In this document: positions 1 through 5,924 of the stretch, one piece after another
Numbering within the stretch: position 1 is the stretch's first letter
How the letters are laid out: each line of letters opens with the position of its first letter
From: Acidobacteriota bacterium
GTDB taxonomy: Bacteria > Acidobacteriota > Terriglobia > UBA7540
Assembly (NCBI GenBank): GCA_003165615.1
Contig: PLWR01000471.1
Coordinates: 1 to 5,924, forward strand
Length of the DNA stretch: 5,924 nucleotides
Direction of reading: 5' to 3'
The notes under the pieces: generated by a model
The model's input: only the letters and a program-made list of their open reading frames with translations
Told to the model about the DNA's origin: nothing
Database searches by the model: none
Translations under genes and position numbers: made by a program

Positions 1-73
1 AAACACCTGTTTTGGACAAGAGTGCATTTCCCTAAGCCGCGGGACGAATGGCGGGAATGACGCCACTCGGATT

Positions 74-156
74 CGACCCTTTCAGGGTCGGTTGTCCTTG
101 GGCGCACTTTCCGGGGGCGTTGCCCCCGGCTACTGAATCGATCCCCTGCGGGGATC
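74..156. repeat. Cluster of three short perfect hairpins (probable dispersed palindromic repeat)
   Basis: Three perfect inverted repeats follow one another, each with a 3-nt loop. They are CGACCCT/AGGGTCG at 74-90 (loop TTC), CCGGGGGC/GCCCCCGG at 111-129 (loop GTT) and GATCCCC/GGGGATC at 140-156 (loop TGC). Stems are 7-8 bp and the centres lie about 38 and 28 bases apart. Stems this short and regular, clustered in a non-coding flank, are typical of REP-like repeats dispersed between genes of many GC-rich soil bacteria. The cluster lies downstream of the minus-strand gene ending at 242, so it could also act in transcript 3'-end processing or termination, but no U-tract follows. The family assignment is inference; only the palindromes are seen directly. 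The rest of 1-241 holds nothing else I can name. Confidence 0.6.
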
Positions 157-241
157 ACCGATGGACAGCGCCCACGAGTTTTTCCGCAGCCGGTTTAGCC
201 CCGCCCTTCCGTCGCCCACCCTGCGTGGTGAGAAGTTCGGA

Positions 242-1039
242 TTAGTAATTCGCCACGACTGTGACCTTTCCCTTCAGTCCTTTCAGGTCGATCGTTTCTT
301 TGTTGGGCGTGAAATTCGGCCATGATTTGCCGTCAACAGTTACGCGCTTGATGGGCTCCGCTTGGGGATGGCGCAAGCGCAGCAGAATCGCTCGGGGGTC
401 GCCGCGCGAAGGGATCTCGACGGTGGCCGTGATCTTGCTGTGCTCGATATCGGAAACGATTTCATAGCCCACGGTTCCAAAAGCGCTCGGCGCATTCTTT
501 ACTGAGATCTTCTTGTCCTGTGCGAGCCACGCCCGCGGGGTCGCCCGTGCCAGCCAAAGGGACTGGCCGTCCTCCATTAACAACATCCATCGGAACCGCT
601 CTACAAACCCGCCTTCCTCGATGATTTTATCTTTCGCCGCGAACTTGAACGGGCACTCATAGAAGATGTAACCGGCGTCGGAATCAACATCGGCCGCCAT
701 GGAATTGTAGAAGGTCCGCAGGAACAAGGGAACATCGTCCCCCTGTAGGTGGATGTTGGCCTGGCTTTCGATGGCGAGCAGACAGGCAAAACCTCCTAAA
801 GAAAACCAGTCCTTCTCTGGATCATAGGCGGCGAGTCTCGGATTAGAACGGGCCTGTTTTGCCCTGGCTCGAACCTCCCGAATCTCCAGGAGCAACCGGT
901 CTTCCAGCACGTCGAGGAAACCCTGCACCCGCCGGTCAATGGCCTCCAACAAACCAGCCGTGACCACCTGGCCGGTAAAGATGATGTCAAAAGTGGTCCC
1001 AATGAATGTCCGCGACCGTTTCCAACCCCACCTTCGCAT
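242..1039 (-). CDS. C-terminal portion of a large glycoside-hydrolase-like protein, N-terminally truncated
   Basis: The 265 codons end at TAA (242-244). Residues about 25-130 (numbered from the ATG at 1039) look like the end of an alpha/alpha-barrel glycosidase domain: helical, with the stretch DVPLFLRTFYNSMAADV at 102-118. Residues about 150-265 look like the closing beta-sandwich domain of such enzymes, with FRWMLLMEDGQSLWLARATP at 149-168, LRLRHPQAEPIKRVTVDGK at 220-238 and a final beta strand, KVTVVANY. Proteins with this type of C-terminus are usually several hundred residues longer, and nothing catalytic is visible here. No signal peptide or convincing ribosome binding site precedes the ATG at 1039. 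Residues 1-16 are basic and low-quality, unlike the rest. A different minus-strand frame (ATG at 1091) joins at an AAAA run (989-992), so the true 5' end may be frameshifted. Specific substrate and GH family are not assigned. It is probably a remnant or a mis-sequenced gene. Confidence 0.6.
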   Translation of the reverse strand: MRRWGWKRSRTFIGTTFDIIFTGQVVTAGLLEAIDRRVQGFLDVLEDRLLLEIREVRARAKQARSNPRLAAYDPEKDWFSLGGFACLLAIESQANIHLQGDDVPLFLRTFYNSMAADVDSDAGYIFYECPFKFAAKDKIIEEGGFVERFRWMLLMEDGQSLWLARATPRAWLAQDKKISVKNAPSAFGTVGYEIVSDIEHSKITATVEIPSRGDPRAILLRLRHPQAEPIKRVTVDGKSWPNFTPNKETIDLKGLKGKVTVVANY

Positions 1040-1242
1040 GGCTCGGCAACTTCCGCCGACTCGTCGTGCGCCACGATCGCTCGCTTACCATTTACCAAGC
1101 TTTCTTTCATATCGCCTGCTTCATGATTGTCTTACGGAGGGTTTTGAAATAGCTTCTAGCAAAGCACCTCGTGCATCGGTGCTTTCGCAATTCCGTTCTC
1201 GAGGACTTGCACGCGGGTATCCGAACCACTAATGAACTATTT
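1040..1242. other. Non-coding gap between divergently oriented genes
   Basis: About 200 bases lie between the start of the minus-strand glycosidase remnant and the glycosyltransferase start. This is where divergent promoters would be expected, but I see no convincing -35/-10 pair on either strand. TTGAAA at 1144-1149 resembles a -35 box but has no -10 at 16-18 bases. A good GGAGG (1136-1140) leads only to TTG-AAA-TAG and so serves no gene. The part 1040-1091 may be remnant coding sequence of the minus-strand gene in a shifted frame. An inverted repeat at 1161-1185 is listed separately. Confidence 0.4.
1161..1185. repeat. 8-bp perfect inverted repeat upstream of the glycosyltransferase
   Basis: AAAGCACC (1161-1168) and GGTGCTTT (1178-1185) are exact reverse complements around a 9-nt spacer. 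The centre is about 70 bases upstream of the preferred ATG at 1243. It could be an operator dyad for a dimeric regulator or an RNA stem-loop in the leader. It is a poor Rho-independent terminator because the stem is short and no T-run follows in either direction. A longer GTG-start reading of the glycosyltransferase (from 1171) would begin inside the loop, which argues against that start. Confidence 0.35.
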
Positions 1243-2366
1243 ATGCGCGAAAAAGAACTGTCGTTTGTTGTTCCCACCCATCGACTACGTGAAGTCGGCG
1301 AGACTATCGAGCAGTACGGCGAGCACTTCTGGCGGAATGGCCACTCCGTCCGGATGGTGGTGTTTGATGATTCCTCGCCGACCAACCAGCAAAAATACTA
1401 CCCGCTCCTGGAGCAAACACACACGCACCAGGAATTACACTATGTTGGCCCCCGGGAAAAGGAGCAGTTTCTTGCCTATCTGAATTCGAGGCTCCGGGAC
1501 AGGCGGCTGGAAGGACTGGTCAGGAACCTCTTCCGTCCCAGCTACGGCGGCAACCGGAATTTTACGCTGATGTACACGCGAGGCGAGCTGATGGTGAGTT
1601 CCGATGACGATATGCGCCCTTACTCGCTCATTGAGGACAGCCCGGAGTCACTGGGGGCTGAAGAGGTCTGCCGTGGAAGGCTGCACAAGACAAACGAGAA
1701 CGGCTACACTCGGAAATCACTCGACATCGTCGCCGCTTTTTGGGACGTCCTGGGCAAGCCGGTGAGCGCAATTCCGGAGAACTACGACCGCGGCGAGTTG
1801 CTGATCGACAGCGCTTCGGACCTGGAAACCGACGTTAGCAAAGGGCTGGCTCGCGAGAACTCGCTCACGCTCAAACCAGGTGCGATACCAGACACTTCGG
1901 GAGTGAAAATTGCGCAGACTTTTCGCTCGGGTACGAATGACATCGACGCCGTGGACTTCGTGGAGATGTTTCTCGAAGACGAAGAGCAAACCATCTTGGA
2001 TGATCTGAACGAAAGGTACGTGTTGGTGAATTTCCGGGCGCCGGGACCAACCGGAATTGGCGGATGGACTGCGGCGTGGCCGGCTACGACAATACCTTCG
2101 GGCTGCCCCCGTTTTTCCCCACCCGTTTGCGCTTCGAAGATTACATTTACCGGCTCTGGATTCAACAGGAGGGCATTGTTGCCGCCCACGTGGATGCCGC
2201 GCAGAATCACATTAAGAGCAACTACATGCGCAACCCTCCGGCGGCCGAAATCCTCAACGAAGAGGAGGGGGCCAAGGCGTTGCTCCTCCCCGCCAGCGAA
2301 GATTTTCCCGGGATCAGTGGCATAGAGATTCTGGTAGATTGTGGGCGGAATGAGGTGCGCCGCTAA
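1243..2366 (+). CDS. GT2-like (GT-A fold) glycosyltransferase, interrupted by a single-base frameshift
   Basis: This probably transfers a sugar from a nucleotide donor in the cytoplasm; donor and acceptor are unknown. The N-terminus SFVVPTHR (residues 7-14) is the first beta strand of a GT-A fold, and VVFDDSS (39-45) is the second strand with its acidic nucleotide-binding end. YGGNRNFTLMYTRGELMVSSDDDMRP (101-126) carries the metal-binding DxD-type motif as DDD (121-123). The frame is lost near 2046. The protein continues in the -1 frame as WRMDCGVAGYDNTFG, then RLRFEDYIYRLW, where ED is in the position and context of the GT2 catalytic acid pair, and stops with TAA at 2364-2366. The rejoined product is about 374 residues. 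In the original frame the reading continues out of register to 2325 with a junk-like tail. I prefer the ATG at 1243 over the GTG at 1171 because the 24 extra residues look non-coding and homology-like sequence begins at once after 1243. No good Shine-Dalgarno sequence is visible. The next gene starts 78 bases downstream on the same strand, so co-transcription is plausible. No membrane segments were seen. The fold call is fairly sure; the exact family is not. Confidence 0.65.
2035..2063 (+). other. Frameshift zone inside the glycosyltransferase gene
   Basis: Upstream of about 2046 the coding frame gives YVLVNFRAPG. Downstream, the frame one base back gives TNRNWRMDCGVAGYDN, which matches the style and codon quality of the rest of the gene. 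The simplest junction is at the GGGACC of 2043-2048, where one missing base restores a continuous protein. There is no X-XXY-YYZ slippery heptamer and no obvious downstream stem, so programmed -1 frameshifting is unlikely. A deletion mutation or a sequencing or assembly error is favoured. Confidence 0.65.
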
Positions 2367-2430
2367 AGAGCCGGGCGGAGGGGGTGCGCGGTAGAATTGC
2401 AGTAAACCTTCAGCAACGGACATGCCGAGA

Positions 2431-2436
2431 AGGGAG
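2431..2436 (+). promoter_or_regulatory. Ribosome binding site that decides the GH28 start
   Basis: AGGGAG is followed by an 8-base spacer and a GTG at 2445, which begins the residues MKRRDLL. An in-frame GTG at 2436 would overlap this Shine-Dalgarno sequence and is therefore disfavoured. The 78-base gap after the glycosyltransferase stop contains TAGAAT at 2392-2397, a fair -10 look-alike, but there is no matching -35 element. Confidence 0.55.
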
Positions 2437-2444
2437 TGAGCAAA

Positions 2445-4121
2445 GTGAAGCGAAGAGATCTGCTGGCCATGGCAGGGACCGCCGGGGCATTCGGTTTGGA
2501 GGCGGGTTCACATCAAGCTGTGGGCGCAACGCCTGCCAGGAACGGGTTTCGCTTGTTCGATGTGCGCGAATTTGGCGCGGCCGGTGATGGCAGGACGCTC
2601 GACTCGCGAGCCGTCAACGCTGCCATCGACGCTTGCAACTCCGCAGGTGGGGGACTGGCATATGTTCCGCCAGGGGAATATCGCTGCGGCACTGTAGTCC
2701 TGAAGAGTAACGTGACTTTGTATCTCGAAGCGGGGGCTACGATCCTCGGCAGTACGGATCTCGCGGATTACAATTCTCTGCCTGGACAGCAAGCAGAGCC
2801 TGACGTGAACGCAAGGCACTTGATCTTTGCCCGCGACGCGGAGAATGCCGGCTTGGCAGGTCCGGGGCGTGTCGACGGGCAGGGTCCGCAGTTCTGGGTA
2901 CCGAGTGGTCGTGTTGTGCCGCCACCGGAGGAGAGCTGGCGAGACGTCGCCATATTCGACTGGAAGCCGCTGGAGCGCCCTTCTCCCATGCTGGAGTTCG
3001 TTGGATGTCGGCATCTTCGCGTCGAAGACGTGCGCATCGAGAACGCTCCCGGATGGACCCTTCGCTTGGCCAATTGCGATAACGTTGTAATCCAAGGCAT
3101 CGCCATCAAGAACCCGGTATACGGCCCCAACGCCGACGGCATGGACGTGATTGGCTGTCGGAATGTGTTTGTTGCGAACAGCTTGTTCGAAACTGCCGAC
3201 GATGCCATCTGTCTGAAAAGCGAAAGCGCTTACGGATCGGGACCAAGGGTTTCCAAGAATATCGTCATCACGAACTGCGTGCTCACCACCTGCTGCAATG
3301 GACTGAAGTTCGGCACGGCAAGCCATGGAGGATTTGAGAACGTGACCTTCTCCAATTGCGTCATCTACAACGAGGAGGTCAATCTTCGCGAGCGGGTCAT
3401 TGCGGGAATTGCTCTGGAAATTGTTGACGGCGGCTGGATGGAGGGAATCGTCATTTCCAATGTCAGAATGCAGCGCGTGCGTACTCCCATCTTCATCCGC
3501 CGCGGGAATCGTACGCCGCGGCCTGATGGCACGCCTGGGACGCTGCGGGGAATAATGATCGACAACGTCCACGCCACCGGAGCGATTCTGACCAGTTCCA
3601 TCACGGGCCTGCCCGGCTTCGACGTTGAAGACGTGACAGTCTCGGGCATCCGCATCGCGAGTGACGAGGCCGGCAAAGAAGAGTGGGTCAGCCGCGAGAT
3701 CCCCGAAATGCCGGCGGCGTACCCCGAGGCGCGCATGTTCGGCCGCTTGCCCGCTTTCGGCTTCTATTGCCGCCACGTCAAGGGGCTCCGGTTGCGCGAC
3801 CTCACGCTCAGCGGCGCGGCAGCCGAGACGCGGCCCGCCATCACCTGCGATGACGTGAAGGATCTTGACATCCGTGGTCTGCGCACGACCAAGGTCGCAA
3901 GCGCCCAACCCGTGGTCAAGTTGGTTCAGGCTGCAGCGGTGCGGCTCACGGATTGCGCCGCTCCGGATGGAGCCGGCATCTTCCTTGAGGCCCAAGGCGA
4001 CCGCACCAGGAGAATCGTACTCTCAGGCTGTGATTTGAGCGGCGCTCAAAAGCCCGTCGAACTGGGGCCCGCCGTGCCCTCGGGTGCGGTGTCGTTTCTA
4101 AAAGATAATGGAACGCTTTGA
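2445..4121 (+). CDS. Tat-exported GH28 family glycoside hydrolase (polygalacturonase-like)
   Basis: The product is a 558-residue right-handed beta-helix enzyme expected to hydrolyse galacturonan or rhamnogalacturonan linkages in pectin outside the cytoplasm. Residues 2-7 (KRRDLL) form a twin-arginine signal, with a likely cleavage after AVGA near residue 28. Residues 36-110 (FRLFDVREFGAAGDG, then AGGGLAYVPPGEY and LYLEAGATILGS) are the Pectate_lyase_3-type N-terminal coil. The GH28 catalytic motifs follow in order: NADGMD (229-234, the NTD equivalent, Asp231), ADDAICLKS (251-259, the DD pair at 252-253) and ASHGG (292-296, the His motif). The usual RIK motif is not visible: the equivalent stretch reads GIALEIVDGG (321-330). 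The substrate may therefore differ from plain homogalacturonan. After about residue 440 there are further helix coils. Start is GTG 2445, chosen for its Shine-Dalgarno spacing and because it puts the twin arginines next to the start. The last 76 bases overlap the convergent esterase gene. The fold and family are clear; the precise specificity is not. Confidence 0.88.
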   Translation: MKRRDLLAMAGTAGAFGLEAGSHQAVGATPARNGFRLFDVREFGAAGDGRTLDSRAVNAAIDACNSAGGGLAYVPPGEYRCGTVVLKSNVTLYLEAGATILGSTDLADYNSLPGQQAEPDVNARHLIFARDAENAGLAGPGRVDGQGPQFWVPSGRVVPPPEESWRDVAIFDWKPLERPSPMLEFVGCRHLRVEDVRIENAPGWTLRLANCDNVVIQGIAIKNPVYGPNADGMDVIGCRNVFVANSLFETADDAICLKSESAYGSGPRVSKNIVITNCVLTTCCNGLKFGTASHGGFENVTFSNCVIYNEEVNLRERVIAGIALEIVDGGWMEGIVISNVRMQRVRTPIFIRRGNRTPRPDGTPGTLRGIMIDNVHATGAILTSSITGLPGFDVEDVTVSGIRIASDEAGKEEWVSREIPEMPAAYPEARMFGRLPAFGFYCRHVKGLRLRDLTLSGAAAETRPAITCDDVKDLDIRGLRTTKVASAQPVVKLVQAAAVRLTDCAAPDGAGIFLEAQGDRTRRIVLSGCDLSGAQKPVELGPAVPSGAVSFLKDNGTL

Positions 4122-5924
4122 CCGGTATGGATCGGCGGCGAATCTTCCACGTAGTTTTGCTCCGAGACCTTCGTCGGTTCAGCGAGCAAGATGAGACGAT
4201 CCAAATCGAAATCCTTGTAGAGATCCAGGCAAAACAGATCGGGCGCATCCACGTCATATTTTACGGGCTTTTCCAAAAGGTAACTCAGGCTGCGCATTCC
4301 GTCTTTCACAGCCACTTCGGCAAAGAAACCGGGCCGAAGGCCCGAGGCAATGAGGGCTGCCAATTGGCTGCGGATCCCGGTGCTCTCCAGTCGAATCGAA
4401 GGGGCACGCCACGCGGTGCGCGCCCAATCCGCAAGAGCAATGAGCTGCGCCACCTCCATACCGATCGGACGATTACCCGTGGCCGCCAACATTTCCACAT
4501 ATAAATACGCATGTCCCTCCGGCGCCGCATCCCCACTGAATAGCAGGTCAAGCACCAGCACCTGTTCATTACGATCCATACGGTCGGCGACTTCGGGACC
4601 GTAGTCCCAGAGCTCTGCCGCCGAGGCTTTCTTGCCTTTATCGTTAATCACGATAGTCAAAGGTGCGCCCTCGGGCGTGGAAATGTCCTTCAACCAAACT
4701 CCTGTGGCGCTCAACGCATTGCTCAACAAGAAGCGAAACGATACAGATTCCACCCCGTTATGCTTGGTATTCGCTACTGCCCAGAATTGCTTTACTGTAA
4801 CCGGATCATAGCGGATCACCTCTTTGAGCGTGGCCCTCTGCGAATTGGCCCAGGATTTCCTTCCGGCAGTATCCCCGGGAACGGGAGGACGTGTGATCCC
4901 GCGCGCCATATTTCTTGCCAAGCCAAGGATGGTCAGATTATCCTTCGGCACACCCGCCGCCAGTTCACTGTAGGTCTTGAGGTCGGCACCAACCGGAATC
5001 TCACGTTCGGAGACGGGTAAGCCAAAGTACTTGGCGAAAAATCGGTAGGCCTGCTGGCGATTAGTGCGCTCATAGTTGTGCGCGGAGATGTCGGTGTTTT
5101 CATAGAACTGCAAGGCGCCCTCCGCCTCAAACAGCCGGAAAAAGGGGATCACGGCGTCGAAGATTGCAGGTCTAACCAGGGCGGCGCGAAAACAGCAGTC
5201 ATCCTCCGCATTATTGATCAGCAGCGTCGGTCGAGGAGCTCGCATGGCGGTCAGGGTGGAGTAGTCCTGGCCTACCAGAAAGTCGGTAGCGTTCTGCTCA
5301 ATGTCGCCGGCGTCGACGACAGTCGATAACCTTTCTTCGATGGATTCGTACCCCGCTACGGGAATGGATAGTTGCACTCGTTCATCGAGCGAGCTCAATG
5401 TAATTGTTTGCCAGCCGCCGCCGGACAACCCGGTCATCGCGATGCGCTTTCGATCCACGTTCGGGTTCTGCCATAAGTAGTCCAGCCCACGGCGCATGGC
5501 GAGATAAAACAGCCCTATGCCATTGGCACCGACCAAATCGAGGTGCCCGGCAAACCAGTGCTCATTCTCCTCATTAGTGAGCTCCCCCACCCCGATCCAC
5601 TCGAGACGTAACGCAATCATTCCCCGCAGGGCTTCATTGATGCAGATCGTCTGCTCGGCTTCATTGGCCTTGCCTATGTGGCCATAGTGCCCCAATACGT
5701 TCAGCACAGCGGGTACTTTGCCCTGTAAGCTCTCCGGCTCATAAAGGGTAGCAATTGAGTAAAACCCCGGCACAATCTCATAGCGTAGCTTTCGCAATTT
5801 GTATCCCTTGCCGGCTGGTATCGGTCCCAGGTCGTCAAATCTCGGCGGCGCGTCGATCCATGCCTTGGGCCAACCGTGAAGCACCACATCCTCGAGCAAA
5901 TGTTTTCGGATTCGCTGCGCTTCG
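4046..5924 (-). CDS. Two-domain alpha/beta hydrolase, acetylxylan-esterase-like (5' end beyond window)
   Basis: The frame stays open to the right edge (EAQRIRKH precedes the TTG at 5899), so the true start and any signal peptide lie outside the window. Residues here are numbered from that TTG. Domain 1 (about 30-295) has the oxyanion-type stretch VLGHYGH (68-74), the nucleophile elbow TGLSGGG (156-162, Ser159), a likely acid in NAEDD (230-234) and a likely His at 274 in ISAHNY. This is the Abhydrolase_7/acetylxylan-esterase style of hydrolase, expected to remove acyl groups from polysaccharide or other carbohydrate esters. Domain 2 (about 385-580) again looks like an alpha/beta hydrolase (LTIVINDKGK, then VLVLDLLFSGDA), but its elbow region, LESTGIRSQ (504-512), lacks G-x-S-x-G and is probably non-catalytic. 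The family-like sequence ends near 580-585. The remaining 30 or so residues are low-quality, and the last 25 overlap the GH28 gene antisense, which suggests a lost stop. It is convergent with the GH28 gene, so it is not in the same operon, but it fits the same pectin/hemicellulose theme. Confidence 0.78.
   Translation of the reverse strand, partial: EAQRIRKHLLEDVVLHGWPKAWIDAPPRFDDLGPIPAGKGYKLRKLRYEIVPGFYSIATLYEPESLQGKVPAVLNVLGHYGHIGKANEAEQTICINEALRGMIALRLEWIGVGELTNEENEHWFAGHLDLVGANGIGLFYLAMRRGLDYLWQNPNVDRKRIAMTGLSGGGWQTITLSSLDERVQLSIPVAGYESIEERLSTVVDAGDIEQNATDFLVGQDYSTLTAMRAPRPTLLINNAEDDCCFRAALVRPAIFDAVIPFFRLFEAEGALQFYENTDISAHNYERTNRQQAYRFFAKYFGLPVSEREIPVGADLKTYSELAAGVPKDNLTILGLARNMARGITRPPVPGDTAGRKSWANSQRATLKEVIRYDPVTVKQFWAVANTKHNGVESVSFRFLLSNALSATGVWLKDISTPEGAPLTIVINDKGKKASAAELWDYGPEVADRMDRNEQVLVLDLLFSGDAAPEGHAYLYVEMLAATGNRPIGMEVAQLIALADWARTAWRAPSIRLESTGIRSQLAALIASGLRPGFFAEVAVKDGMRSLSYLLEKPVKYDVDAPDLFCLDLYKDFDLDRLILLAEPTKVSEQNYVEDSPPIHTGQSVPLSFRNDTAPEGTAGPSSTGF

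Noticed and set aside
48..245. 65-codon plus-strand open frame in the left flank
   Set aside because: It runs straight through the three hairpins, and its Pro/Arg/Cys-rich translation is typical of repeat read-through. No ribosome binding site was seen.
1136..1146. Strong GGAGG that might start a small gene
   Set aside because: The only start at a suitable distance gives TTG-AAA-TAG, two codons and a stop.
1171..1242. GTG start giving 24 extra residues on the glycosyltransferase
   Set aside because: The extension looks non-coding, the GTG lies in the loop of an inverted repeat, and no Shine-Dalgarno sequence precedes it.
2040..2050. Programmed -1 ribosomal frameshifting in the glycosyltransferase
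   Set aside because: There is no slippery heptamer and no evident downstream pseudoknot or stem. A one-base deletion or sequencing error explains it more simply.
1782..2423. 213-codon minus-strand open frame opposite the glycosyltransferase
   Set aside because: It is antisense to clear GT-A motifs in two plus frames, and its translation has no recognisable domain.
2508..3995. Long (495-codon) minus-strand open frame opposite the GH28 gene
   Set aside because: The plus-strand frame carries ordered GH28 motifs and a Tat signal. The antisense frame is His/Arg/Asp-rich without domains and is a GC-rich shadow.
4118..4504. 128-codon plus-strand open frame just after the GH28 stop
   Set aside because: It is antisense to the well-supported esterase C-terminal domain, with no ribosome binding site or domain.
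1..5924. CRISPR array, tRNA/rRNA, IS element or prophage
   Set aside because: I found no regularly spaced direct repeats, no cloverleaf with a CCA-type end, no terminal inverted repeats flanking a transposase, and no phage-like proteins.

Overview
The window looks like chromosomal DNA from a GC-rich heterotroph that degrades plant polysaccharides. I infer Acidobacteria or a similar soil or metagenomic lineage from the protein styles (Tat-exported GH28, large two-domain acetylxylan-esterase-like hydrolase, glycosidase C-terminal domain) and from the compact hairpin repeats at the left edge. That placement is judgement and rests on no marker gene. No rRNA, tRNA, CRISPR array, transposase or phage gene was seen.

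Layout, left to right. Bases 1-241 hold no believable gene but carry three tight hairpins in a row (74-156), probably a dispersed repeat. On the minus strand, 242-1039 encodes what appears to be only the C-terminal part of a large glycoside-hydrolase-like protein; its 5' end is degraded or frameshifted. A non-coding gap (1040-1242) with one 8-bp inverted repeat separates it from two plus-strand genes. The first (1243-2366) is a GT-A-fold, GT2-like glycosyltransferase split by a single-base frameshift near 2046: the DDD motif is in one frame and the putative catalytic ED motif in the next. The second (2445-4121) is an intact Tat-exported GH28 (polygalacturonase-type) enzyme. Convergent to it on the minus strand is a two-domain alpha/beta hydrolase of the acetylxylan-esterase type (4046-5924). 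Its 5' end runs off the window, and its last 25 or so codons plus the stop lie antisense to the end of the GH28 gene.

Together, the GH28 enzyme, the esterase and the glycosidase remnant suggest a pectin or hemicellulose degradation locus: the esterase would remove acyl groups and the GH28 enzyme would cut galacturonan-type chains outside the cytoplasm. The glycosyltransferase is an odd neighbour with no evident catabolic role. Three of the four genes show a problem at an end or in frame (truncation, frameshift, overlapping tail), so either local gene decay or draft-quality sequence with single-base errors should be considered. I did not find a convincing novel multi-gene system.
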